Positions 36,288 through 43,937 of a DNA stretch of 64,000 nt are shown here, piece after piece. Every line of letters begins with the position of its first letter. Positions within the stretch are counted from its first letter, which is position 1. This stretch comes from Bacteroidia bacterium (GTDB lineage: Bacteria > Bacteroidota > Bacteroidia > Bacteroidales > VadinHA17), in the NCBI GenBank assembly GCA_026391555.1, contig JAPLEB010000059.1, positions 1 to 64,000 on the forward strand. The letters run 5' to 3'. The translations under genes and the position numbers were made by a program. The notes below the pieces were generated by a model that did not search any database, was not told the DNA's origin, and saw nothing but the letters and a program-made list of their open reading frames with translations.

Positions 36288-39275
36288 ATGCGCCCCTTAA
36301 GGTCATTTTTATTATTACTGATCTTTCTGGCCTGTTTTACCGGTCTTCATTATATTATTCCGGTCAATCAACTATTCCCATCAATTTATGAATTTGTCCC
36401 GGCTGATCTGTTAAATGATTTATATTCAGACGATAAGCCTCTAAATGGAATACAAGTTGAGCGGGTAGTTGATACTATAAGAACAGCATCGTCCGATACC
36501 ATCACTCCGGTTGATTCCGTTCCGGCAACTACTAAAAGTTTATCAATTGATCCTTTGCAGGGGTTTCTGGATTCACTCAGATATTCCAGAGGGCAGCTGA
36601 GGATTATGTATTATGGTGATTCGCAGATTGAAGGCGACCGTATCACTTCCTGCCTCCGACAGACCCTGAGAAAGGGCCATGGAGGCACAGGCCCCGGACT
36701 GTTTCTGCCTCTTATGCCGGTGATGTACACTAAATCGGTCTGGCTCCGGTCATCCTCAAACTGGAAAAGGTATAATTATCTTTCTTATAAATCCGGGGAC
36801 ATATCACATCGGAATCTGGGCCCCTTCATGGCCATCTGCCGTTATTTACCCGAAGGTGAGAGAACAATGGTTCCTGAAAAAGCATTCGTGAGGATCAGAC
36901 CTTCAAATGTTTCAGATAGCGCCTCTTCGGAGTATGAGATTTTAAGAGTGTTTTATGGAAATGCGGAAGATGTTGTTAATGTTGTAGTTAAAGCAGGTGA
37001 TAATGAGATATTTGCAGATACTTTAAAGAGGGGAAAGGGCTTTAATGAGATTACATGCCCGTTAAAAGGAGCAAAGGACATCCTGATTGAATTTACAGGA
37101 AAGGTGAGCCCTGATATTTACGGGATCAGCATCGAAAGCGAAAGAGGTGTAATAGTCGACAACATTCCTCAACGGGGAAGTGCCGGACTTGAATTTACAA
37201 TGATTGACAAGGATAATCTTACTGAATCATACAAAAAGTTATTGCCCGACCTGTTTATTCTGCACTATGGACTGAACATTGTTAAGAATGTAAGAGACGA
37301 CTATTCATATTACCAGAGAGGATTGAGAAGACAGCTTATACTTCTAAAGAAGATTTCGCCATTCACCCCGATATTGGTAATCAGTGTAACGGATATGGCT
37401 GTAAATGAAGGTGATAGTCTAAAATCATATCCTAATATTCCTGCAATAATTGATGCTCAGAAACAAGCCACCCTGGAGGCTGGTGTTGCTTTCTGGGATT
37501 CGTACAGAGCGATGGGAGGAGAATCATCAATTATTAAATGGGCGGGGGGAAAGCCTCCTCTTGCCCAGAAAGACTATGTTCACTTTACATATCCGGGAGC
37601 AGATACACTTTCGAAAATATTAGCAAACGCACTGTTTTTAGTCAGGGAAATTCATACGAGCCGTCTGAAATTTGTGAGTATTCAGGCTGATACAATTATT
37701 CCTACTCAATCTGTGTCTGTTAAAGAATCACCAGCTGCTGCTGAAGAAAAAAGTTTAATCAGAGCTTTCATATCATCATTATTCAAATATAATCCGGATG
37801 AACCATTTATCTTCTCAACCCCTGCTTTCTGGCTATTTTTCCTGCTGGTGCTTGCAGGGTATAGCCTGATTTATAAGAAGCTGTTTATCAGGAATGTATA
37901 TCTTTTTCTTGTAAGCCTTTTCTTTTATTATAAGTCGGGTGGGCTGTTTTTATTTCTTCTGATCTTTGTTACACTCATTGATTTTACCTGCGGGTTATTA
38001 ATCCATCATTCCAGGACGAAGTTAATGAGACGGTTTTTTATCCTTTTTAGTATTTTCTCCAACCTCGGAATACTTGCTTATTTTAAATATACCGGGTTCT
38101 TTGTAAATACGATAAATGATCTGTTTGGAACTGATTACAGGGTTTATGATTTCCTGGCTGCATTTTCAAATTCAAATCTTGGTACATCATTTAATATCAG
38201 TAATATAATTCTGCCTGTTGGAATATCATTTTTTACGTTTCAATCGCTCAGCTATACATTTGATGTGTATAGAAGAAAAATGAAGCCGGTCAGGAATATT
38301 ATTGATTTTGGTTTTTATGTTTCGTTTTTTCCACAACTTGTTGCCGGTCCTATTGTAAGAGCTTCTGAATTTATTCCCCAGCTATATAGTGAGTTCCACC
38401 TTTCAAAGAGGGAATTCAGTCATTCATTGTTCCTGATCTCAAAAGGCCTGATAAAAAAGATAATTATTTCCGATTTTATTGCAGTTAGCTTTATCGACAG
38501 GGTCTTTGATGCTCCTTCCATATATTCAGGTTTTGAAAACCTGATGGCAGTATACGGATATGGTTTGCAGATTTATTGCGATTTTTCGGGTTATACCGAT
38601 ATAGCTATCGGGTTAGGTCTGATACTTGGATTCAGGTTACCGATCAATTTTAACTCACCATATAAGGCAGCAGGCATTGCCGACTTCTGGAGACGATGGC
38701 ATATTTCTCTTTCTCGTTGGTTAAAGGACTATCTGTATATTCCGTTAGGAGGGAACAGGAAAGGCAAAATCCGGACAAACATAAATCTGATAATCACAAT
38801 GTTGCTGGGAGGGTTATGGCATGGCGCTGCCCTCAGGTTTGTTATATGGGGAGCGTTGCATGGCATTGGGCTTGTTATCAACAGGATCTGGAATTCTATT
38901 TTTGGCGACCGGCTTAAAAGCGGTAGGATAGGACGGGCATTGGCTGTTTTTATCACTTTCCAGTTTGTTAGCTTCTGCTGGATCTTTTTCAGAGCCCCCG
39001 ACATAGATAGTGCACGTACAATGATTAATCAGATAATTGAAAATTTTTCTCCCGGATCGTATATGACTGTTCTCCCGGCATATAGCAACGTCTTCTTGTT
39101 GATGGCTGTAGGGTATATAATTCATTTTCTTCCGGAAAGGATAAAAGAGTCGTACAGGGGGTTGTTTATCAGAATCCCGTTGATAGCTCAACTGGTGGTT
39201 ATTATGCTGGTCGCAATACTGTTATATCAGATGAGAACAACGGAAGTGATGCCGTTTATATATTTCAGGTTTTAA
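36288..39275 (+). CDS. Fused SGNH hydrolase-like and MBOAT O-acyltransferase
   Basis: A 995-residue two-domain protein. An N-terminal membrane segment (about 5-27) is followed by a periplasmic SGNH-like domain. Block I is MYYGDSQIEGD with Ser112, Asn330 lies in LHYGLN, and the Asp/His pair is D429-x-x-H432 in KDYVHF. From about residue 510 a multi-helix MBOAT domain follows, with FWRRWHISLSRWLKDYLYIP (about 800-819) and the catalytic His845 in GGLWHGAAL, plus His858. MBOAT proteins of the AlgI/DltB/PatA type pass acetyl groups across the membrane to a periplasmic SGNH transferase such as PatB. Here both are in one chain, directly after mltD. Peptidoglycan or exopolysaccharide O-acetylation is inferred. 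Confidence 0.85.
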   Translation: MRPLRSFLLLLIFLACFTGLHYIIPVNQLFPSIYEFVPADLLNDLYSDDKPLNGIQVERVVDTIRTASSDTITPVDSVPATTKSLSIDPLQGFLDSLRYSRGQLRIMYYGDSQIEGDRITSCLRQTLRKGHGGTGPGLFLPLMPVMYTKSVWLRSSSNWKRYNYLSYKSGDISHRNLGPFMAICRYLPEGERTMVPEKAFVRIRPSNVSDSASSEYEILRVFYGNAEDVVNVVVKAGDNEIFADTLKRGKGFNEITCPLKGAKDILIEFTGKVSPDIYGISIESERGVIVDNIPQRGSAGLEFTMIDKDNLTESYKKLLPDLFILHYGLNIVKNVRDDYSYYQRGLRRQLILLKKISPFTPILVISVTDMAVNEGDSLKSYPNIPAIIDAQKQATLEAGVAFWDSYRAMGGESSIIKWAGGKPPLAQKDYVHFTYPGADTLSKILANALFLVREIHTSRLKFVSIQADTIIPTQSVSVKESPAAAEEKSLIRAFISSLFKYNPDEPFIFSTPAFWLFFLLVLAGYSLIYKKLFIRNVYLFLVSLFFYYKSGGLFLFLLIFVTLIDFTCGLLIHHSRTKLMRRFFILFSIFSNLGILAYFKYTGFFVNTINDLFGTDYRVYDFLAAFSNSNLGTSFNISNIILPVGISFFTFQSLSYTFDVYRRKMKPVRNIIDFGFYVSFFPQLVAGPIVRASEFIPQLYSEFHLSKREFSHSLFLISKGLIKKIIISDFIAVSFIDRVFDAPSIYSGFENLMAVYGYGLQIYCDFSGYTDIAIGLGLILGFRLPINFNSPYKAAGIADFWRRWHISLSRWLKDYLYIPLGGNRKGKIRTNINLIITMLLGGLWHGAALRFVIWGALHGIGLVINRIWNSIFGDRLKSGRIGRALAVFITFQFVSFCWIFFRAPDIDSARTMINQIIENFSPGSYMTVLPAYSNVFLLMAVGYIIHFLPERIKESYRGLFIRIPLIAQLVVIMLVAILLYQMRTTEVMPFIYFRF

Positions 39276-40501
39276 AGGTAAATATTTCCATCTCTTTCTC
39301 CCTTAATAAACGGTGCAATAGCCCTTTTGTAAATACCTTGTAAATAGGCAATTGCCATACCATAGTTGGTAACCGGTATTCCGGCTTTAATTGCTGTCTG
39401 AAGCCTGTTATGAAGTTGTTTTCTTGTTATCATGCAACCACCGCACTGTATTACAAGGGAGTAGTCTGTTATAGGGCGGGGTAAAATATCAAGGCCTGCT
39501 ACAACATCATATTCAATTTTTTTGCCTGTAAAACCCGTTATCCATCGGGGGATCTTTGTTCTTCCTATGTCGTCGCATGAGACATGATGGGAGCATGATT
39601 CAAGAAGAAGAACCCTGTCTCCATCTTGTAATTCAGATATTCTTGGAGTGCCTTTAAGATAGTTGTCAAAATCACCTTTGAAACGGGCAAGCATTATGCT
39701 GAAGCTGGTCAGTGGAATATCGTGAGGGATAGAGGCATCGGCTTTTACAAATACCTGTGAATCGGTTATTGCAAGTGCAGGTTTTATTTTTGTCTTTTTC
39801 AGGAAAGCATCAACTTCTCTCTCTTTTAAAACAATCGCAACAGCATCATTATCAAGAATATCCCTGATTGCCTGCACCTGTGGAAGGATTATCCTTCCTG
39901 CCGGGGCCTCAACATCGATAGGGGTAATAAGAAGAACAATATCTCCATAGCTTATAAGATCGCCGAGAAGTGTTGGAGTTTTATACGAGTGTTCGGGGAT
40001 TGTCTTACGGATGAGGGTGATAAGTTCCTCATAATTACGTTTATCGATAGAGGAAAACTCAAATAGCGAAGCCCCGGTGATGGGAAATATCTTGTTTTTA
40101 AAAACTAAAGTTGGCTCTTCAATATCTGATTTACTGTGTATTACAATAAAAGGAAGATCAAGTCCACGAAATTTTCCAATAAGATCATTTTCATATTCTC
40201 CCCAGGAATTATTAGTCACAACCAGAAGAGCAAGGTCGATAATATCGAGTGTTCTTACAGTCCGGTCCACTCTTTTCTTTCCTAAGTCACCCGAATCGTC
40301 TATACCGGCAGTATCAACAAGGATCACCGGGCCGAAGTCTGTGATCTCGAATGACTTCTTTACCGGGTCGGTTGTTGTTCCGGCATGATCGGACACTATT
40401 GCAACATCCTGACCGGCAAGACAGTTAATAAGGCTGCTTTTCCCGCTATTACGACGTCCGTATATACCGATATGTGGTTTTAACTCTCTTCCTTTGGACA
40501 T
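39272..40501 (-). CDS. hydF: [FeFe]-hydrogenase maturation GTPase HydF
   Basis: A 409-residue HydF. The N-terminal GTPase has G1 GRRNSGKSS, G3 DTAGIDD and HSKSD. The C-terminal cluster-binding domain carries SCSHHVSCDDIGRTKIPRWI (C-x-H) and the distal CGGC in VIQCGGCMITRKQL, which ligate the [4Fe-4S] cluster on which the H-cluster diiron subunit is assembled. HydE, HydG and the hydrogenase itself are not in the window, so maturation genes are scattered. Its end overlaps the convergent MBOAT gene by 4 bp. It indicates fermentative H2 metabolism. Confidence 0.95.
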   Translation of the reverse strand: MSKGRELKPHIGIYGRRNSGKSSLINCLAGQDVAIVSDHAGTTTDPVKKSFEITDFGPVILVDTAGIDDSGDLGKKRVDRTVRTLDIIDLALLVVTNNSWGEYENDLIGKFRGLDLPFIVIHSKSDIEEPTLVFKNKIFPITGASLFEFSSIDKRNYEELITLIRKTIPEHSYKTPTLLGDLISYGDIVLLITPIDVEAPAGRIILPQVQAIRDILDNDAVAIVLKEREVDAFLKKTKIKPALAITDSQVFVKADASIPHDIPLTSFSIMLARFKGDFDNYLKGTPRISELQDGDRVLLLESCSHHVSCDDIGRTKIPRWITGFTGKKIEYDVVAGLDILPRPITDYSLVIQCGGCMITRKQLHNRLQTAIKAGIPVTNYGMAIAYLQGIYKRAIAPFIKGERDGNIYL

Positions 40502-40620
40502 TATTTGGCGGAATTTGAGGCAAAATTAAATTATATTCATAGAATTTAATCCCTAAATAAAGAATATATTAGATGAATTACTATTAATTAGTGAAATTTC
40601 TGTATGAAAATTGTCTCACA

Positions 40621-40761
40621 TTACCGCCGTAGCAGTAAAATAAAGTTATTTGGCAGTTTTGTAAATGCTTTTACATAAATAATGCTGCGAGGGCGGTAAA
40701 ATAGTTCAAAAAGGATTATTTATTATAAAATATTGCGTATATTTACCGGCATAACAGTAAA
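40621..40761. promoter_or_regulatory. HipB operator palindromes upstream of hipB
   Basis: Two imperfect palindromes of the form TTACCG-N6-CAGTAA are seen, at 40621-40638 and 40742-40761 (TTTACCG, six bases, CAGTAAA). The second ends 3 bp before the hipB start codon. A further half-site CGGTAAA lies at 40694-40700. They are expected binding sites for HipB-mediated autorepression. Confidence 0.65.
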
Positions 40762-40763
40762 AT

Positions 40764-41006
40764 ATGTTAGAACCTAAAACATTAGCAGGTATAATCAGGA
40801 GGCATAGGAAAGCAGCCCGATTGAGTCAACTTCAATTAGCAGAAATGGCTGGTATCGGAAAAACTGTAGTATTTGATATTGAAAAGGGCAAAGAGACAAT
40901 ACAGCTCAGCACTTTAAGGAAAATGCTCAAAGTGTTGAATATTAAAGTTCAATTAATAAGCCCGTTGAGGAACCAGTTTTTAAATATCGAAAATGAGAAA
41001 AGCTAA
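40764..41006 (+). CDS. hipB: HipB-like XRE antitoxin/repressor
   Basis: An 80-residue protein that is almost entirely a Cro/C1 helix-turn-helix: LSQLQLAEMAGIGKTVVFDI and then EKGKETIQLSTLRKMLKVL. It should dimerise, bind the palindromes just upstream and repress the operon. It overlaps the next gene by 14 bp. It forms the first member of a three-gene hipB-hipS-hipT arrangement rather than the classical two-gene hipBA. In the E. coli HipBST system HipB augments neutralisation but the antitoxin is HipS; the same is inferred here. Confidence 0.88.
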   Translation: MLEPKTLAGIIRRHRKAARLSQLQLAEMAGIGKTVVFDIEKGKETIQLSTLRKMLKVLNIKVQLISPLRNQFLNIENEKS

Positions 41007-41307
41007 AGTATTTGTTAAAGGAAATGAAGCAGGTCTGTTGAGTGAAATTAACCCCGGGAATAATTACCGGTTTGAATATCTTGATGGTTACAATGGACTT
41101 GAAATATCCAGAACAATGCAATTAGATCAAAGAGAGTTTAATTTCAATGAATTTCCTCCCTTCTTTGACGGGTTATTACCAGAAGGGTATCAACTGGAAG
41201 GGTTGTTAAAGATTAAGAAAATTGATAGGAAAGATTGTTTTTCACAGCTTTTGGCTGTGGGCGAAGAGTTAATAGGAGTCGTTACAGTAAAAGAAATTTT
41301 AGAATGA
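40993..41307 (+). CDS. hipS: HipS-like antitoxin (detached HipA N-subdomain)
   Basis: A 104-residue protein equal to the N-terminal subdomain 1 of HipA. It contains FVKGNEAGLLSEI and the highly typical FNEFPPFFDGLLPEGYQLEG block, then DCFSQLLAVGEELIGVVTV. In HipA kinases this region is fused to the kinase; here it ends at TGA 41305-41307. The kinase starts inside the same ATGA overlap. In E. coli O127 the detached domain HipS is the direct inhibitor of the HipT kinase. No frameshift signature is seen, so the split looks natural. Confidence 0.85.
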   Translation: MRKAKVFVKGNEAGLLSEINPGNNYRFEYLDGYNGLEISRTMQLDQREFNFNEFPPFFDGLLPEGYQLEGLLKIKKIDRKDCFSQLLAVGEELIGVVTVKEILE

Positions 41308-42233
41308 ATCGTTGTCCGATTAGTTATTTTCCCTGCGGAGAAAACCGTTATAGTAAAAAAGGCCTGAAACTTTTGACTTCCGGATTGACGAATCTGAAAC
41401 TTTTGGAATATACTGCAGAAGAACAGCGGGCTGAGGCATTTAACAGGGCTGTAAAAATGTCAATACAGGGAGTACAGCCAAAATTGAGTGCAATTCTTAG
41501 TACAAAAGATGAGAGTTTTGTAATTGTGGAAAAAGGAGGCAGGTATATTCTTAAACCACAACATCATTTATTTCGTGAGATGCCTGAAAATGAGGATTTA
41601 ACAATGCGATTAGCAGAATTGATTGATTTAGAAGTACCAACTCATGGTTTGATTTGGTCAAAAGATGAATCACTCACATATTTTATAAAACGATTTGACA
41701 GGAAAGGGCAGAATGAAAAAATTCCGGTTGAAGATTTTGCCCAGCTTGCAGGCCTGAGCAGAGATACAAAATATGATTACAGTATGGAAAAGCTGGTTAA
41801 ACTAATTAACAGATACTGCACTTTCCCGGCAGTTGAAAATTCAAAGCTTTTTAAGTTGGTTTTATTCAATTTTCTTATCGGCAATGATGATATGCACCTT
41901 AAGAATTATTCCATAATCAATAATAGCGGGAAGATTGAACTATCTCCATGTTATGATTTGCTTAATTCTACGATTGAATATAAAAAGGAGGTTGAAGAAA
42001 TAGCGCTGCCAATTAAAGGAAAAAGAAAACACTTAACTCATAATATCTTAATTAATTACTTTGGTAAAGGGAGCTGTGGATTAACAGAAAAGGTTATCGG
42101 AAAAATTTTGCAAACTATTACTGACGCTGTTCCGGATTGGAGAAAGTTAATTGATATAAGTTTCCTGTCAGCTGAAATGAAAAATAAGTATCATGATTTA
42201 TTAAATACCAGGTTAGATGCATTAAAAATCTGA
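41304..42233 (+). CDS. hipT: HipT-like Ser/Thr kinase toxin
   Basis: A protein of 309 residues from the ATG at 41304, which overlaps the hipS stop as ATGA; the open frame further upstream is not needed. It begins with CPISYFPCGENRYSKKGLKL, then the Gly-rich ATP loop S53-I-Q-G-V-Q-P-K-L. Catalytic blocks are NFLIGNDDMHLKNYSII and the DFG-like SPCYDLLNST. The SIQ variant differs from the SIS autophosphorylation motif of E. coli HipT. Characterised HipT inactivates tryptophanyl-tRNA synthetase by phosphorylation; the target here is unknown. All kinase residues are present. Confidence 0.87.
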   Translation: MNRCPISYFPCGENRYSKKGLKLLTSGLTNLKLLEYTAEEQRAEAFNRAVKMSIQGVQPKLSAILSTKDESFVIVEKGGRYILKPQHHLFREMPENEDLTMRLAELIDLEVPTHGLIWSKDESLTYFIKRFDRKGQNEKIPVEDFAQLAGLSRDTKYDYSMEKLVKLINRYCTFPAVENSKLFKLVLFNFLIGNDDMHLKNYSIINNSGKIELSPCYDLLNSTIEYKKEVEEIALPIKGKRKHLTHNILINYFGKGSCGLTEKVIGKILQTITDAVPDWRKLIDISFLSAEMKNKYHDLLNTRLDALKI

Positions 42234-42371
42234 TAGGTTACAGAATATTTTATTAAAATAGCCGATACTCAAATTATTTTATTTCCAGATCATCCAGAGA
42301 AAAGCCCAGTTTAAGAAGATTACCAGGTTGAAGAATCGTCTTGAGTTTTGTGTCATCAATCGAGCAGAGTT

Positions 42372-42485
42372 TTATTGCATGATATCAGAAGGTTTATAGG
42401 CTTTTGCCCTTACTGCATGAATGCCATTCAAGGCATCAGCAGGTATCTGTTTCTGGCCAAGGGTATCTTTTTCTGTACGATACAT
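42372..42485 (-). pseudogene. Relic of an aspartase/fumarase-family lyase N-terminus
   Basis: The minus strand from the ATG at 42485 reads MYRTEKDTLGQKQIPADALN and then GIHAVRAKAY before a stop at 42372. This matches the N-terminal pattern of aspartate ammonia-lyase (EKDxLGxxxIPxDALYGIHxxRA). The catalytic body is absent. A further open stretch in another frame continues down to about 42280 (IDDTKLKTILQPGNLLKLGF) and might be the far C-terminus of the same or another gene after a deletion. The 380-bp gap between hipT and the response regulator holds nothing else coding. Confidence 0.5.
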
Positions 42486-42538
42486 AATTTAAATCTTTAT
42501 TATGGCTTTATAAACTTTCATTTGTCCCCATATTTTTT

Positions 42539-42595
42539 CACCCCCTGTCCCTAAAGGGGGTTCAATCCGGATTTTAGCTCCGGGGGGATGTGGTA
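42539..42595. repeat. REP-like GC-rich hairpin element
   Basis: A C-run/G-run pair (CCCCCT and AAAGGGGG) is followed by CCGGATTTTAGCTCCGG, another stem. It stands out from the AT-rich gap just downstream of the response-regulator stop. It belongs with the other intergenic hairpin elements in the window in style, though not identical in sequence. Confidence 0.5.
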
Positions 42596-42615
42596 AAAAG
42601 CTGGTATTCAGAAAT

Positions 42616-43791
42616 TTATATATTGCTTCCGGAAACCGGCAATGCGTAGGCAAGGACATCATTCCCGGTAATTTCATCAGGACAAAGGATGATCATTCTT
42701 TCAAGAACATTTCTGAACTCCCTGATATTTCCGGTCCACCGGATCTTCTGGAGTTCTATCATTGCATCCGGCTTAATAATCTTTTTACTCATCCCATATT
42801 CGTTGCAGATCAAAGTGTTAAAATGTTCAGCAAGAAGAGGAATGTCATCTTCTCTTTCATTAAGAGTTGGAACATGAATAAGAATAACACTGAGCCTGTG
42901 ATAAAGGTCCTCTCTGAACCCGTTATTTTCAATTTCCTTTTTAATGTTCTTATTTGTGGCAGTTATTACCCTTACGTTAACGTGAATATCCTTGTCTGAG
43001 CCAACCCTCGTGATCTTGTTTTCCTGGAGAGCTCTTAAAACTTTTGCCTGGGCAGAGAGGCTCATGTCGCCAATCTCATCAAGAAAAAGGGTTCCCCCGT
43101 TTGCCTGCTCAAATTTGCCTATCCTTTGTTTGATGGCTGAGGTGAATGAACCTTTTTCGTGACCAAATAGTTCACTTTCAATAAGTTCTGAGGGGATGGC
43201 CGCGCAATTGACTTCAACAAACGGTCCTTTTGCCCTGTTGCTCTTTTCATGTATCTGGTGGGCTACCAGCTCCTTCCCGGTTCCGTTGGCTCCGGTTATG
43301 AGTACCCGTGCCTCAGTAGGGGCAACCCTGGCGATCATACTTTTAACCTGTTCGATTGCTTCCGACTCACCTATGATCTCATACATCTTGCTGACCTTAT
43401 TTTTAAGAACCTGGGTCTGTGTGATAAGGGTCGACTTATCCATTGCATTACGGATCGTAATAAGCAGCCTGTTAAGGTCAAGCGGTTTTTCAAGAAAATC
43501 GTATGCCCCCTTTTTTATTGCTTCCACAGCTGTGTCGATGTTGCCATGGCCCGATATCATAATTACGGGAGTATCGGTTAATGCTTCGGATATCTTTCCA
43601 AGTACCTCAATGCCATCCATTTTTGCCATTTTGATATCGCAGAGAACTATATCATAAGAGTTAGCAGAAAACATTTCAAGACCTTTAGTTCCGTCTTCAG
43701 CAAGGTCAACTTCATGTTTCTCATATTCAAGAACCTCTTTCAGAGTGCTCCTGATGGCTTTTTCATCATCAATAACAAGTATTTTCGACAT
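42616..43791 (-). CDS. Sigma-54-type response regulator without a Fis DNA-binding domain
   Basis: A protein of 391 residues from MSKILVIDDE at 43791; the open frame starts seven codons earlier. The receiver domain (1-120) has the phospho-acceptor Asp52 in VLCDIKM and the switch Lys in FLEKPLD. The AAA+ sigma-54 interaction domain (about 140-375) has Walker A TGANGTGKEL and Walker B GGTLFLDEIGD, but the GAFTGA loop reads GSFTSA. After the arginine-finger region (WTGNIREFRNVLERM) the protein ends with only about 20 residues, so the usual C-terminal helix-turn-helix is missing. It is downstream of the NatAB-like genes. No sensor kinase is adjacent. Confidence 0.85.
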   Translation of the reverse strand: MSKILVIDDEKAIRSTLKEVLEYEKHEVDLAEDGTKGLEMFSANSYDIVLCDIKMAKMDGIEVLGKISEALTDTPVIMISGHGNIDTAVEAIKKGAYDFLEKPLDLNRLLITIRNAMDKSTLITQTQVLKNKVSKMYEIIGESEAIEQVKSMIARVAPTEARVLITGANGTGKELVAHQIHEKSNRAKGPFVEVNCAAIPSELIESELFGHEKGSFTSAIKQRIGKFEQANGGTLFLDEIGDMSLSAQAKVLRALQENKITRVGSDKDIHVNVRVITATNKNIKKEIENNGFREDLYHRLSVILIHVPTLNEREDDIPLLAEHFNTLICNEYGMSKKIIKPDAMIELQKIRWTGNIREFRNVLERMIILCPDEITGNDVLAYALPVSGSNI

Positions 43792-43805
43792 ATCTTTTTT
43801 GTTAA

Positions 43806-43906
43806 AACCCACCCCTGGCCCCCCGCCGAAGCGGGGCAGGCTCTCCAGGGAGGGGAATCTATTTGACCAACCCCGTCATTGCGAGGAGCTTGCGACGAAG
43901 CAATCC
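43806..43906. repeat. Two different intergenic repeat elements in tandem
   Basis: First a nested hairpin: CCCCGC (43821-43826), CGAA loop, GCGGGG (43831-43836), flanked by CCCCTGG and CCAGGGAGGGG. Then at 43875-43906 comes an element of the form TCATTGCGAGGAG...CGACGAAGCAATCC, related copies of which lie at 48262-48292 and 48350-48377. Confidence 0.7.
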
Positions 43907-43937
43907 TTAACAAGTATCTGCAATTTTATAATGTCTT

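Noticed and set aside
41235-41303. Upstream extension of the hipT frame
   Set aside because: It overlaps hipS fully and lacks kinase homology; the ATGA overlap at 41304 is the better start.
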